Source of the DNA: an uncultured Collinsella sp.
GTDB lineage: Bacteria > Actinomycetota > Coriobacteriia > Coriobacteriales > Coriobacteriaceae
Assembly: GCA_958436995.1 (NCBI GenBank)
Contig: CAUBMI010000008.1
Location: forward strand, 1 to 45,435
Reading direction: 5' to 3'
DNA length: 45,435 nt
Positions within the stretch are counted from its first letter, which is position 1. Every line of letters starts with the position of its first letter. The position numbers were made by a program, and so were the translations under genes. This document shows, one piece after another, positions 28,519 to 37,072 of this stretch. The notes under the pieces were generated by a model that was not told the DNA's origin, ran no database searches, and worked only from the letters and a program-made list of their open reading frames with translations.

Positions 28519-28644
28519 CGGAGAATTGCGCCTTGTCTCTTCTCACGCGGACGGTAGGTTGGTATCTTTCAGTTGTGGAAAAGCGCGCAAGGACGCGCGT
28601 GTAGGGGAGCGCCTGCGGGCGCAAAACTTAAAAAGGAGGGACAC

Positions 28645-30648
28645 ATGGCTAAGTTTGACATCATCGCCGCCACCGGTTGCCCGACCGGCATTGCGCACAC
28701 CTTCATGGCGAAGGAGGCACTGGAGAAGGCAGCTGCCGAGCGCGGTCTGACCATTAAGGTCGAGACTCATGGCCAGGTCGGTGTCGAGAACGAGCTCACC
28801 AAGAGTGAGATCGCTGGTGCCAAGGCCGTCGTCGTCGCAGCCGACAAGGATGTCCAGGCTGAGCGTTTCGCCGGTAAGCCCATGGTTTCCGTTGGTGTTT
28901 CCAAGGCCCTGTCCGTTGAGGCCGCCGGTAAGCTGATTGACCGCGCACTCGCCGCTAAGGGCGACAGCACGGTTGCAGCCGCTGCCGATGTCGAGGACGA
29001 AGTCGAGGAGAAGGAGTCCATCGGCCACGTCATCTATAAGCACCTCATGAACGGCGTCAGCCACATGCTGGTCTTCGTCGTTGCTGGCGGTGTTCTGACC
29101 GCCGTTTCGTTCCTGTGGGGCATTACGTCCTTCGATTCGACGGCGTCTGACTACAACAGCTTTGCTGCGATGCTCAAGATCATCGGCGGTATCGCTATGA
29201 ACCTCATGGTTCCGGTGCTTTCCGCCTACATCGCCGAATCCATCGGCAAGCGCCCGGCGCTCGTTCCCGGCTTTGTTGCCGGTATGATCGCCATCCAGGG
29301 CCTGCCTGTTAACGCCGAGACCGGCATGATCGACGCCGGTGGCGCCGGCGTGGGCTTCGGCTTCCTGGGCGGCATCGTCGGCGGCTTCCTCGCCGGTTAT
29401 GTCATCCTGCTGCTCGAGAAGGTCTTTGCCGGTCTGCCCAAGAACCTGGACGGCCTCAAGGCTATCTTCCTTTACCCGCTGTTCTCGACGGCTATCGTCG
29501 GTCTGGTCATGCTCGGCATCTCCGGCCCCATGGCTGCCATCAACACTGCCATGATGGACTTCCTCAAGGGCCTGTCCGCCTCTGGCGCCGTTGTCCTGGG
29601 TCTTGCCATCGGCTGCATGTGTGCCTTTGACATGGGTGGCCCGGTCAACAAGGCTGCTTACGTCACCGGTACCGCTATGCTCACCGAGGCACTGGCTGCT
29701 GGCGTTGGCACCGATACCTACAACTTCGGCACCAACTTCATGGCTGCCGTCTCCGCCGCCTGCATCGTTCCGCCGCTGATCACCACCTTTGCCGTCGTTG
29801 TCGGCAAGAAGTACTTCAGCCAGGAGGATCACGACGCCGGTGTCGTCAACCTCATCCTTGGTTGCACCCACATCACCGAGGGCGCCATTCCGTTCATGAC
29901 CAAGAACATCTGGCCGGTCATGCCCATCATGATGCTCGGTTCCTCTATCGCTTCGATCCTGACCATTATGTTCAACGTTCACGATCCGGCGCCTCACGGT
30001 GGCTTCCTGGTCCTGCCCGTTGTCGAGAACGGTCCGCTGTGGGTCCTCGCGATCCTCATCGGCGCTGTGGTCGGTGGCATCCTGTTCGTGGCCTTCAAGA
30101 AGTACGACTTCGAGAAGAATCAGAAGGCCGGTCCTGTAGCCAAGCCGGTTGAGGCTTCCAAGGCCGCTGCCGTTGAGGCCCCTAAGGCCGAGGCTGCCGA
30201 CTTCGTGAAGGTCGAGAATGTCTTTGTCGCCGAGGACTTCGCTTCTCGTGACGAGGCTCTGAGCTTCGTTTCCAACCAGGCCGTCAAGGTCGGTATCGCA
30301 AGCGACGCCGACGCCGTGATGAACGCCTTCCTGGCCCGCGAGGCCGAGGGCACCACGGGCATGATGGAGGGCTTCGCCATCCCGCATGCCAAGTCCGACG
30401 CCATTACCGAGGCTGCCGTCATCGTCGTCAAGGACGAATCCGGCGTGACCGGTTGGGACACCATGGACGGCGCTCCCGTCAACGTGGCTATCGCCCTGCT
30501 CATCCCGGGTGCACAGGCTGGCACCACGCACCTCAAGATCCTGTCCAAGGTCGCCGAGGCGCTCATGGACGAGGACTTCCGTGGCACCGTCAAGGGTTCC
30601 ACCGACGCCGCCGAGATCGCCAAGACGATCAACGCCCGCCTGGTCTAA
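28645..30648 (+). CDS. PTS fructose transporter, fused EIIB-EIIC-EIIA
   Basis: 667 residues. Imports and phosphorylates fructose, giving fructose-1-phosphate. EIIB is at 1-100, with the phosphorylated Cys C12 in AATGCPTGIAHTF. EIIC spans about 124-495 with eight or more membrane segments and the GGPVNKAAYV loop. An Ala/Glu/Lys linker is followed by EIIA at about 518-667, where H581 (GFAIPHAKS) is the phosphorylation site. The domain order B-C-A differs from the A-B-C order of B. subtilis FruA. AAGGAGG precedes the ATG. HPr and enzyme I follow on the same strand, and a terminator closes the gene. Confidence 0.95.
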   Translation: MAKFDIIAATGCPTGIAHTFMAKEALEKAAAERGLTIKVETHGQVGVENELTKSEIAGAKAVVVAADKDVQAERFAGKPMVSVGVSKALSVEAAGKLIDRALAAKGDSTVAAAADVEDEVEEKESIGHVIYKHLMNGVSHMLVFVVAGGVLTAVSFLWGITSFDSTASDYNSFAAMLKIIGGIAMNLMVPVLSAYIAESIGKRPALVPGFVAGMIAIQGLPVNAETGMIDAGGAGVGFGFLGGIVGGFLAGYVILLLEKVFAGLPKNLDGLKAIFLYPLFSTAIVGLVMLGISGPMAAINTAMMDFLKGLSASGAVVLGLAIGCMCAFDMGGPVNKAAYVTGTAMLTEALAAGVGTDTYNFGTNFMAAVSAACIVPPLITTFAVVVGKKYFSQEDHDAGVVNLILGCTHITEGAIPFMTKNIWPVMPIMMLGSSIASILTIMFNVHDPAPHGGFLVLPVVENGPLWVLAILIGAVVGGILFVAFKKYDFEKNQKAGPVAKPVEASKAAAVEAPKAEAADFVKVENVFVAEDFASRDEALSFVSNQAVKVGIASDADAVMNAFLAREAEGTTGMMEGFAIPHAKSDAITEAAVIVVKDESGVTGWDTMDGAPVNVAIALLIPGAQAGTTHLKILSKVAEALMDEDFRGTVKGSTDAAEIAKTINARLV

Positions 30649-30688
30649 TCCCACAGTACGCGAATAACATCGCCCCCTGTAACAAAGG

Positions 30689-30719
30689 CGAGGACTCCCT
30701 ACGGGTCCTCGTCTTTTTT
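30689..30719 (+). terminator. Intrinsic terminator after the fructose PTS gene
   Basis: CGAGGAC (30689-30695) pairs with GTCCTCG (30705-30711), then TCTTTTTT. Confidence 0.88.
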
Positions 30720-30887
30720 CATACCACCCGGCACTCAGGGATGTTCCTTTCCTGCCGGCACCCCGGGACACTCCTTAGTCCCCAACAGGGCATAAATAGC
30801 CCTCATCGACTGAATCACCCACGCGAACAATAATTCAGCCAGAATTCCTTTTGCACGATATTTCTTGGACGGAAGCATGTTCCCGCA

Positions 30888-31016
30888 GCTCGCCTGCCGG
30901 GCGGGGCGGTTAAGTTTGTCGCGAGTTCCGCACGCAAAGGAAAGCACTTAATGTGCTTTCCGTCTTGCGCAGGACTGTAGAGCAGCAAACTTAACCGCCC
31001 CGCCCGGCAGGCGAGC
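30888..31016. repeat. 129-nt giant hairpin element with perfect 31-bp arms
   Basis: The arms 30888-30918 and 30986-31016 are exact inverted copies over 31 bases (outer end GCTCGCCTGCC, inner end TTAAGTTTG). Between them a second hairpin forms: GGAAAGCAC (30939-30947) with GTGCTTTCC (30953-30961) around TTAAT, extended by CGCAA (30933) and TTGCG (30965). There is no coding potential and no T tract. It fills the middle of the 507-bp gap between the PTS terminator and ptsH; 30720-30887 shows nothing else I recognise. It could be a miniature inverted-repeat element or a structured RNA. No target-site duplication was seen. Confidence 0.8.
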
Positions 31017-31104
31017 GGACAGCGAACGACATCTGTCCAACAATTCGTGCGAAACACAATGAAAAACCGTTTGATGTGAGTTAATATAAACAACGTCGTG
31101 AATC

Positions 31105-31152
31105 TGACTCCTGCCACATGCATGACAGGGGTTAAACACAAAAAAGGAGTCA
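31105..31152 (+). promoter_or_regulatory. Leader structure that can mask the ptsH ribosome binding site
   Basis: TGACTCCT (31105-31112) is an exact eight-base complement of AGGAGTCA (31145-31152), which contains the ptsH ribosome binding site. The same upstream bases can instead pair locally: CTCCTG (31108-31113) with CAGGGG (31126-31131). The two pairings exclude each other, as in translational riboswitches or thermosensors. No known riboswitch class is recognised. Confidence 0.5.
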
Positions 31153-31155
31153 ACT

Positions 31156-31419
31156 ATGGTTTCTGAGAAGGCTACCCTCGTTAATCCTCAGGGTCTGCAC
31201 ATGCGTCCGGCTGGTCTGTTCGCCTCCACCATGGGCAAGTACGCCTGTGACGTGACGGTCGTCACCCCCGAGAAGGAGGTCAACGGCAAGTCCCCGATGG
31301 CCCTCATGGCTGCTGGTATCCCCTGCGGCACCGAGGTCGAGGTCAAGTGCGACGGCGCCGACGAGGCCGAGGCTCTGGCTGCTGCCATCGAGCTCATCAA
31401 GAGCGGTCTTGGCGAGTAG
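31156..31419 (+). CDS. ptsH: Phosphocarrier protein HPr
   Basis: 87 residues. Passes phosphate from enzyme I to the sugar-specific EIIA. The active-site His is H15 in GLHMRPAG. S46 in NGKSPMAL matches the regulatory Ser of Gram-positive HPr, though the residues after it (PMALMAAG) differ from the usual IMGVMSLG. AGGAG lies six bases before the ATG and may be masked by the leader structure. It is placed between the fructose EII gene and ptsI. Confidence 0.96.
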   Translation: MVSEKATLVNPQGLHMRPAGLFASTMGKYACDVTVVTPEKEVNGKSPMALMAAGIPCGTEVEVKCDGADEAEALAAAIELIKSGLGE

Positions 31420-31464
31420 AACTCAAACGGGTCGCATGTTGAACAACTAAGTTCATATTTGGGG

Positions 31465-31500
31465 GCGCAGTGACCTGTCTTAAGGTAGCTGCGCTCTTTT
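31465..31500 (+). terminator. Weak terminator or attenuator between ptsH and ptsI
   Basis: GCGCAG (31465-31470) pairs with CTGCGC (31489-31494), and ACCT (31073-type inner arm, 31473-31476) with AGGT (31483-31486), giving a nearly continuous 12-bp stem followed by TCTTTTG. The short T tract suggests partial termination, which would give more HPr than enzyme I transcript. Confidence 0.55.
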
Positions 31501-31552
31501 GTCATGGATATGGCAAAACGCTTTATCACATGACACGGAGAGAGGAATGGGA

Positions 31553-33256
31553 ATGTATCAGGGAGTCAACGCTTCCGAGGGCATCGGTATCGGCACCGTC
31601 ATGGTCGCCGTCGATCCCGACTTGACGTTTGAGCCGCACGAGGTTGCTGATTCGGCAGCAGAGAAGGAGCGCTATCAGACCGCTCTTTCGGTCTTCTGCG
31701 AGAAGACCCAGGCTCAGGCCGACCACATGAAGGAGACGGTGGGCGAGGCCGAGGCCGAGATCATGAGCGGACACATTGTCCTGGCTCAGGATCCGGGCAT
31801 GACCGACGCCATCAACGCCGCCATTGACGGCGGCACCTGCGCCGAGCAGGCGCTCATGGACACCTCGACCATGTTCGAGAACATGTTCCTGTCCATGGAC
31901 GATGAGATGTTCCGTCTGCGCGCGGCCGACATCGCCGACATCCGCACCGGTATTCTGGCCGAGCTGCTGGGCAAGGAGGTCGTCGACCTTTCCGTCCTGC
32001 CCGAGAACACCGTCGTTGTCGTGCACGACCTCACGCCGTCCATGACCGCCACGATCGATAAGGCCCACGTTGCCGGTATCGTCACCGAGACTGGTGGCCG
32101 CACGTCGCACTCCGCGATCATCGCGCGCGCCCTCGAGATCCCGGCTGTCCTTTCGGTCTCTAACAGCTGCACCGCACTGCGCAACGGCATGACCGTTGTC
32201 GTCGACGGTGGCAAGGGTATCGTCGAGGCCGATCCCGATGAGGAGACGCTCGCCGCTTACACTGCCAAGGCCGAGGCTTTCGCTGCCGAGAAGGCGGCTC
32301 TCGAGGCCTTCCGCGGCAAGCCGTCCGTGACTGCCGACGGCATCAAGAAGATTATTGCCTGCAACATCGGCAACCCCGATGACGTGCCCAACGCGCTCGA
32401 TCACGATGCCGAGGCTATCGGCCTGTTCCGTTCCGAGTTCCTGTTCATGGACTCTGCTGAGCTTCCTTCCGAGGAGGAGCAGTTCAACGCCTACCGTAAG
32501 GTCGCCAGCGCGCTCAAGGGCGCTCCGGTCATCATCCGCACGCTCGATGTGGGTGGCGACAAGGAGATTCCGTACCTGCACATGGTCAAGGAAGAGAACC
32601 CCTTCATGGGCTTCCGCGCCGTGCGTTACTGCCTGGCCAACCCCGACCAGTACAAGGTCCAGCTCCGCGCCCTGCTGCGCGCCAGCGCCTTCGGTGACGT
32701 CAAGATTATGATCCCGCTCGTCACCTGCGTCGAGGAAGTCTTGGCTGTCAAGGAGCTCGTCGAGCAGTGCAAGACCGAGCTGACCGAAGAGGGTCGCAAG
32801 TTCAACGAGAACATCGAGGTCGGCATCATGGTCGAGACGCCTGCAGCCTCGCTGCTCGCTGACCGCCTGGCCGAGGTCGCCGACTTCTTCTCCATCGGCA
32901 CCAACGACCTGATCGGCTACACCATGTGCGCCGACCGTGGCAACGACACCATCTCCAACCTGTACCAGGTTTACTATCCCGCCGTGCTCCGCTCGCTCAA
33001 GAACATCATCGAGAGCGGCGTGAAGGCCGGCATCATGGTCGGTATGTGCGGCGAGGCCGCTGCCGATCCGTTGCTCGAGCCGCTGCTGATCAGCTGGGGC
33101 CTGGAGGAGTTCTCGATGAGCGCTCCGTCCATCCTGCGCGCCCGCAAGACCATCAGCCAGTGGACCAAGGCCGAGTGCGACGAGCTCGCCGAGAAGGCGC
33201 TCGCCTGCAACACCGCTGCCGAGGTCAAGGCACTGCTCGAGTCCGCAGCTCGCTAA
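31553..33256 (+). CDS. ptsI: PTS phosphoenolpyruvate--protein phosphotransferase (enzyme I)
   Basis: 567 residues. Takes phosphate from PEP and gives it to HPr. The phospho-His is H186 in GGRTSHSAIIARA. The PEP-binding barrel contains GLFRSEFLFMD, DVGGDKEIPYL, GIMVETPAA and FFSIGTNDLIGY, and the active-site Cys is C499 in GMCGEAAADP. The ATG at 31553 is chosen because AGAGG lies seven bases upstream and MYQGVNASEGIGIG fits the family N-terminus; an ATG at 31547 sits too close to that site. One EI gene is enough for all PTS systems of the cell. Confidence 0.96.
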   Translation: MYQGVNASEGIGIGTVMVAVDPDLTFEPHEVADSAAEKERYQTALSVFCEKTQAQADHMKETVGEAEAEIMSGHIVLAQDPGMTDAINAAIDGGTCAEQALMDTSTMFENMFLSMDDEMFRLRAADIADIRTGILAELLGKEVVDLSVLPENTVVVVHDLTPSMTATIDKAHVAGIVTETGGRTSHSAIIARALEIPAVLSVSNSCTALRNGMTVVVDGGKGIVEADPDEETLAAYTAKAEAFAAEKAALEAFRGKPSVTADGIKKIIACNIGNPDDVPNALDHDAEAIGLFRSEFLFMDSAELPSEEEQFNAYRKVASALKGAPVIIRTLDVGGDKEIPYLHMVKEENPFMGFRAVRYCLANPDQYKVQLRALLRASAFGDVKIMIPLVTCVEEVLAVKELVEQCKTELTEEGRKFNENIEVGIMVETPAASLLADRLAEVADFFSIGTNDLIGYTMCADRGNDTISNLYQVYYPAVLRSLKNIIESGVKAGIMVGMCGEAAADPLLEPLLISWGLEEFSMSAPSILRARKTISQWTKAECDELAEKALACNTAAEVKALLESAAR

Positions 33257-33273
33257 TTTGGTATCAGAGGTAA

Positions 33274-33303
33274 CCGCGTGGTTGGAATGGGCCGGCCACG
33301 CGG
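33274..33303 (+). other. Intercistronic hairpin between ptsI and the first PfkB gene
   Basis: CCGCGTGG (33274-33281) pairs perfectly with CCACGCGG (33296-33303). No T tract follows, so it is more likely an mRNA stability or processing element than a terminator. Confidence 0.5.
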
Positions 33304-33330
33304 CCCTCACATATACAGGGGGTACTGTAA

Positions 33331-34263
33331 ATGTTCTACACGCTAACCGCTAACCCGGCTGTCGACATGACGGTTTCGAGCTCTCCGCTCGAGCCCGACG
33401 AGAACGTCCGCACCGGCTCGGCCAGCTACACGGCTAACGGCAAGGGCCTCGACGTGTCCTTCGCCTTTAAGAAGATGGGCGTCGACACCGTCGCGCTCGG
33501 TTTCTTCGCCGGCTTCACGGGCAAGTTCATCGTCGAGGAGGTCATGAACCTGGGTTGCCTGTGCCGCCCGGTCTGGACCGACGGCATCACGCGTATCAAC
33601 ACCTACGTCAACGATGGCCAGCACGAGTACGGCATCCTGAACCCCGGTGCTCCGATCACGCCGCAGCACCAGGAGGAGCTCTACAACATCCTGGACACCG
33701 CGGGCGATCTTGAGTGCCTGATCGTCTCTGGCTCCGTGCCTCCCAAAGCTACGCCTGACTTCCTGGCAAAGGTCATGGAGCACGCTCAGGCCCGTGGCGC
33801 TGACGTCGTCCTGGACCTGTCCTCCGACAAGCTCAAGGAGCTCGCTCACAAGAAGCCGCTGCTCATTAAGCCGAACCATCACGAGATGAAGGCTATCTTC
33901 GGCGTGCCGGTCGACACCGACGACGAGGTCCGCGTTGCCATGAAGCTGGCTCACGAGGCCGGCGTCCAGAACGTGCTGCTCACCCGTGGTAGCCGCGGTG
34001 ACGCTTACTTCTCCAACGGCGAGGACATCTGGTATGCCAAGCGTGAGTTCAACATCAAGCTTGTCTCTTCCGTCTGCGCCGGCGACTGCACCCTCGCTGC
34101 GTTCCTGCACAAGTGGTACAGGGATCGCGACAACGTCGAGGAGGCCATGAAGCTCGCTATGGCCACCGGCGCCAACGTTGCTGAGTCCGTCGGCATCGGC
34201 GACTTTGGTCACGTCGACGAGTACAGCAAGCGCGTTGCTGTCCGCAAGCTCGATCACAAGTAA
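33331..34263 (+). CDS. PfkB-family kinase, probable 1-phosphofructokinase (copy 1)
   Basis: 310 residues of the ribokinase/PfkB fold. Predicted to phosphorylate fructose-1-phosphate to fructose-1,6-bisphosphate. Features: YTLTANPAVDM at the N-terminus, ANGKGLDVSFAFKKMG as the substrate glycine motif (family GGKGxNV), WTDGITRINTYV, and the ATP/catalytic segment VCAGDC with D252 (family GAGD). AGGGGG lies upstream of the ATG. It follows ptsI by 74 bases, and a second copy of the same length follows. Tagatose-6-phosphate kinase activity is a possible alternative. Confidence 0.88.
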   Translation: MFYTLTANPAVDMTVSSSPLEPDENVRTGSASYTANGKGLDVSFAFKKMGVDTVALGFFAGFTGKFIVEEVMNLGCLCRPVWTDGITRINTYVNDGQHEYGILNPGAPITPQHQEELYNILDTAGDLECLIVSGSVPPKATPDFLAKVMEHAQARGADVVLDLSSDKLKELAHKKPLLIKPNHHEMKAIFGVPVDTDDEVRVAMKLAHEAGVQNVLLTRGSRGDAYFSNGEDIWYAKREFNIKLVSSVCAGDCTLAAFLHKWYRDRDNVEEAMKLAMATGANVAESVGIGDFGHVDEYSKRVAVRKLDHK

Positions 34264-34291
34264 GCGAAACGCGACAAACTCGTGCGCATAC

Positions 34292-34324
34292 GGCGTCCCG
34301 GTTTCGACCGGGGCGCCTTTTTTG
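34292..34324 (+). terminator. Intrinsic terminator between the two PfkB genes
   Basis: Eleven-base stem GGCGTCCCGGT (34292-34302) with ACCGGGGCGCC (34307-34317), one G-U pair, TTCG tetraloop, then seven T residues. Strong. Confidence 0.92.
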
Positions 34325-34452
34325 TTCTGCCATGGGGGAGACATGTTCTGCCGTACTTCATCGCTTCCACACCGTTTACCGAGTTGTCCTAGCCTTTTAC
34401 CGATGTGTGGAATATACTTTCATTAACACGTTGCTTCGTGAAAGGAACATTC

Positions 34453-35385
34453 ATGATTTATACGCTCACTGCAAATCCCGCTATTGACTACAATATCTCC
34501 TGTGATGGCCTGTCCGCCAACACCGTCACTCGCACCCGTAACGCTGTCTACACCCCCAACGGCAAGGGTCTCAACGTCTCTTTTACGCTCGACCACTACG
34601 GCGTCGACACCACGATCCTGGGCTTCTTCGCCGGCTTCTCGGGAGAGTTTATCGTTAAGGGCGCCGAGGCCCTTGGCGTGCCCGTCAAGCCCGTATGGAC
34701 TGACGGCATCACGCGTGTCAACGTGTTCCTCAACGCCGGTCCCGACACCGAGTACAACATGGTCAATGCCGGTGCCGCCATCAACGCTGCCAACGAGCAG
34801 GAGATGTTTGAGCTTATCGATTCGCTCGATGACATGACCTGCCTGGTTATCAGCGGCTCGCTGCCCCCCAACACCTCCGAGAGCTTCCTGGCAGAGGTCC
34901 TGCGTCGCGTGAAGGCGAAGGGCGCCGAGTTCGTGCTCGATATCTCGAGCCATCAGCTGGCCGACCTCATTGCTATGGAGCCGTTGCTCATTAAGCCTAA
35001 CGACGACGAGCTGCTCGACATCTTTGGCATTAAGGTGAGCGGTGGCGACGACGAGTCCGTCAAGGGCGCCATGGCCGAGCTGCACGCCAAGGGCGCTAAG
35101 AATGTACTGCTGACGCTCGGCGGCGACGGCGCGTACTTCTCCAACGGCGAGCACATCTGGTTTGCCAACCGCACCTTCGACGTCAAGCTGCTGTCGACCG
35201 TCTGCGCGGGCGACTCCTCGCTGGCCGCCTTCCTTTCCGTGTGGCACGACGCCCCCGAGCGCGTCGAGGATGCCCTGCGCCTCTCGATGGCCACCGGCGC
35301 CAACGTGGTCGAGTGCCCGGGTCTGGGCGATTTTGCCAAGGTCGATGAGTATCAGAAGGGTATTGCAATCCGTCAGGTTTGCTAG
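34453..35385 (+). CDS. PfkB-family kinase, probable 1-phosphofructokinase (copy 2)
   Basis: 310 residues, clearly a paralogue of the preceding kinase (IYTLTANPAIDYNIS, PNGKGLNVSFTLDHYGVD, WTDGITRVNVF, VCAGDSSLAAFL with D254). Like copy 1 it has N-G-K-G where most 1-phosphofructokinases have G-G-K-G, so the pair shares a recent ancestor. It has its own leader after a strong terminator and its own terminator, so it can be expressed independently. Start at 34453 has AAAGGAAC upstream. Confidence 0.88.
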   Translation: MIYTLTANPAIDYNISCDGLSANTVTRTRNAVYTPNGKGLNVSFTLDHYGVDTTILGFFAGFSGEFIVKGAEALGVPVKPVWTDGITRVNVFLNAGPDTEYNMVNAGAAINAANEQEMFELIDSLDDMTCLVISGSLPPNTSESFLAEVLRRVKAKGAEFVLDISSHQLADLIAMEPLLIKPNDDELLDIFGIKVSGGDDESVKGAMAELHAKGAKNVLLTLGGDGAYFSNGEHIWFANRTFDVKLLSTVCAGDSSLAAFLSVWHDAPERVEDALRLSMATGANVVECPGLGDFAKVDEYQKGIAIRQVC

Positions 35386-35418
35386 TTCCGGCACCTTGCC
35401 TGAATAGTTCAATTATTT

Positions 35419-35453
35419 CGCATCCGTCTTAGACCAGGACGGATGCGTTTTTG
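35419..35453 (+). terminator. Intrinsic terminator after the second PfkB gene
   Basis: Ten-base perfect stem CGCATCCGTC (35419-35428) with GACGGATGCG (35438-35447), then TTTTTGTTT. Confidence 0.92.
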
Positions 35454-35549
35454 TTTATCGGACTTGCGTGTGCAGTGGAGGCTGTTTCTTGCTAGACTTC
35501 TTGCAGACGCAATCGATAGCCAATTTGATAGTCGCAGGAGGCCATAGGC

Positions 35550-36944
35550 ATGTGCAATGTTTCGCTCAACGGTACGCAGCCGACCGATGCCTCTATCCGT
35601 GTCCTGCGTGCGCTTGAGGCAGCAGGTCTTGAGGCTTGGTACGTGGGCGGTTGGGTACGTGATGCCCTGATGGGACGCCCCAGCCACGATGTTGACATGT
35701 GCTGCAGCGGCCTGTGGCAGGAGTCCAAAGAGGCGCTCGAAGCGGCTGATATTGCCGTAGTTGAGTCGGGCATTAAATTTGGCGGCATTACGGCTATTTG
35801 CGATGGCGAGCGCATTGAGGTCACCACCTATCGCCTGGACGGCTTCTATACCGACGGTCGTCATCCTCAAAGTGTGCAGCGCGCCGCTTCGCTTGAGGAC
35901 GATCTGGCGCGCCGCGACTTTACCGTCAATGCCATGGCGTGGCATCCCGAGCGCGGCCTTGTCGACCGCTACGATGGCCAGGGCGACCTAGACCGCAAGC
36001 TGATTCGCGCCGTCGGTGATCCTAAGCGCCGCTTTAACGAGGATGCCCTGCGCATGTTGCGCGCGGTGCGCTTTGCCTGCCGCCTAGACTTTGTGATTGA
36101 GCCCGAGACCAAGCGTGCCCTTGCCGAGTGCGCGCCGCTGCTCGATGCCGTGGCGCGCGAGCGCGTGGGTATTGAGCTTGAGGGCATCCTTTCGACCGGC
36201 CACGGGGGAGACGCCATGCTGCGCTACCCCGAGCTTGTTTGCGCCGCCGTGCCCGAGCTCGCGTCCGCTCGCGGGTTTGATCAACGCAGCGTCTATCATG
36301 CGTTTAACGTCTACGAGCATATCGCCCGCGTGCTGACGGTGGCAGGGGAGCTGGCGCTGTGCGACGGCGTCGCGCCCTCGTCGAGCCTTATGTGGGCGGC
36401 GTTTTTGCACGACGTTTCCAAACCCGAGTGCTTTACGGTCGATCACGACGGCAGCGGCCACTTCTACGGTCATCCCGAGCTCGGCGCCAAGAAGGCGCGT
36501 GTCATCATGGATCGCCTGGCGCTCTCGCACGATTTGGTGCGCGATGTGTGCCTACTGATCAAATACCATGACAAGCCGCTGCGCCCCGAGCGCTCCTGCC
36601 TGCTCAATATGATGCGCGCGCTTTCGGGTGAGGGCGTCGACACGGCCCGCCTGATTGACGAGCTTATGGACCTTAAGCGTGCCGATACGCTGGGCAAGGC
36701 GCCATCATGCTTCTATTACGTCGAGACGATTGAGGAGATGCGCGCGCTGGCGCACGAGCTGCTGGAGGCGGGGGAGCCCTATACGCTCAAGATGCTCGCC
36801 ATCAACGGCGGCGACCTAATCCGTGCCGGAGTCAAGCCCGGGCCGGAACTGGGTCAGCTTCTCAACTCCGCCCTCGTCGCCGTGATCGAAGACAACATTC
36901 CCAACGAGCGCGAAGCTCTTTTGGTCCATCTCAACTTGAATTAG
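35550..36944 (+). CDS. CCA tRNA nucleotidyltransferase / poly(A) polymerase family protein
   Basis: 464 residues. Class II nucleotidyltransferase that adds or repairs the CCA end of tRNA. YVGGWVRDALMG is at 31-42, with catalytic D47 and D49 in HDVDMCC. The RRDFTVNAMA motif and the DPKRRFNEDALRMLRAVRFA neck region follow. The C-terminal half contains an HD domain (AFLHDVSKPE, then IKYHDKPL). GCAGGAGG precedes the ATG. CCA is already encoded in the tRNA genes next door, so repair may be its main task. Poly(A) polymerase activity cannot be excluded. Confidence 0.92.
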   Translation: MCNVSLNGTQPTDASIRVLRALEAAGLEAWYVGGWVRDALMGRPSHDVDMCCSGLWQESKEALEAADIAVVESGIKFGGITAICDGERIEVTTYRLDGFYTDGRHPQSVQRAASLEDDLARRDFTVNAMAWHPERGLVDRYDGQGDLDRKLIRAVGDPKRRFNEDALRMLRAVRFACRLDFVIEPETKRALAECAPLLDAVARERVGIELEGILSTGHGGDAMLRYPELVCAAVPELASARGFDQRSVYHAFNVYEHIARVLTVAGELALCDGVAPSSSLMWAAFLHDVSKPECFTVDHDGSGHFYGHPELGAKKARVIMDRLALSHDLVRDVCLLIKYHDKPLRPERSCLLNMMRALSGEGVDTARLIDELMDLKRADTLGKAPSCFYYVETIEEMRALAHELLEAGEPYTLKMLAINGGDLIRAGVKPGPELGQLLNSALVAVIEDNIPNEREALLVHLNLN

Positions 36945-36974
36945 CTACCCAGTTTACCTGCGCGTTCCATAACC

Positions 36975-36994
36975 TGCCGACAATTTTTTCGGCA
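36975..36994 (+). terminator. Possible weak terminator after the CCA-adding enzyme gene
   Basis: TGCCGA (36975-36980) pairs with TCGGCA (36989-36994) around a T-rich loop. The following ATTTGGAATTTCTTC is only partly T-rich, so function is uncertain. Confidence 0.35.
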
Positions 36995-37009
36995 ATTTGG
37001 AATTTCTTC

Positions 37010-37038
37010 TTGCGCTGATGTTTTTTGTCCCGTAATAT
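37010..37038 (+). promoter_or_regulatory. Candidate promoter of the tRNA-Glu pair
   Basis: TTGCGC (37010-37015), 17-bp spacer, TAATAT (37033-37038). Predicted start near 37045, about 28 bases before the first mature tRNA. Confidence 0.55.
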
Positions 37039-37072
37039 ATTTCCTCGCAGCACGGCAGTGCAGATGTCATGT

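Noticed and set aside
28543..30771. A 742-codon minus-strand frame across the fructose PTS gene
   Set aside because: Shadow of the real gene, and it runs through the terminator and leader.
30784..30887. Possible small gene or promoter between the PTS terminator and the giant hairpin
   Set aside because: No open frame with a ribosome binding site and no convincing -35/-10 pair was seen.
31526..33310. A 594-codon minus-strand frame across ptsI
   Set aside because: Shadow of the real gene, with the same composition as the others.
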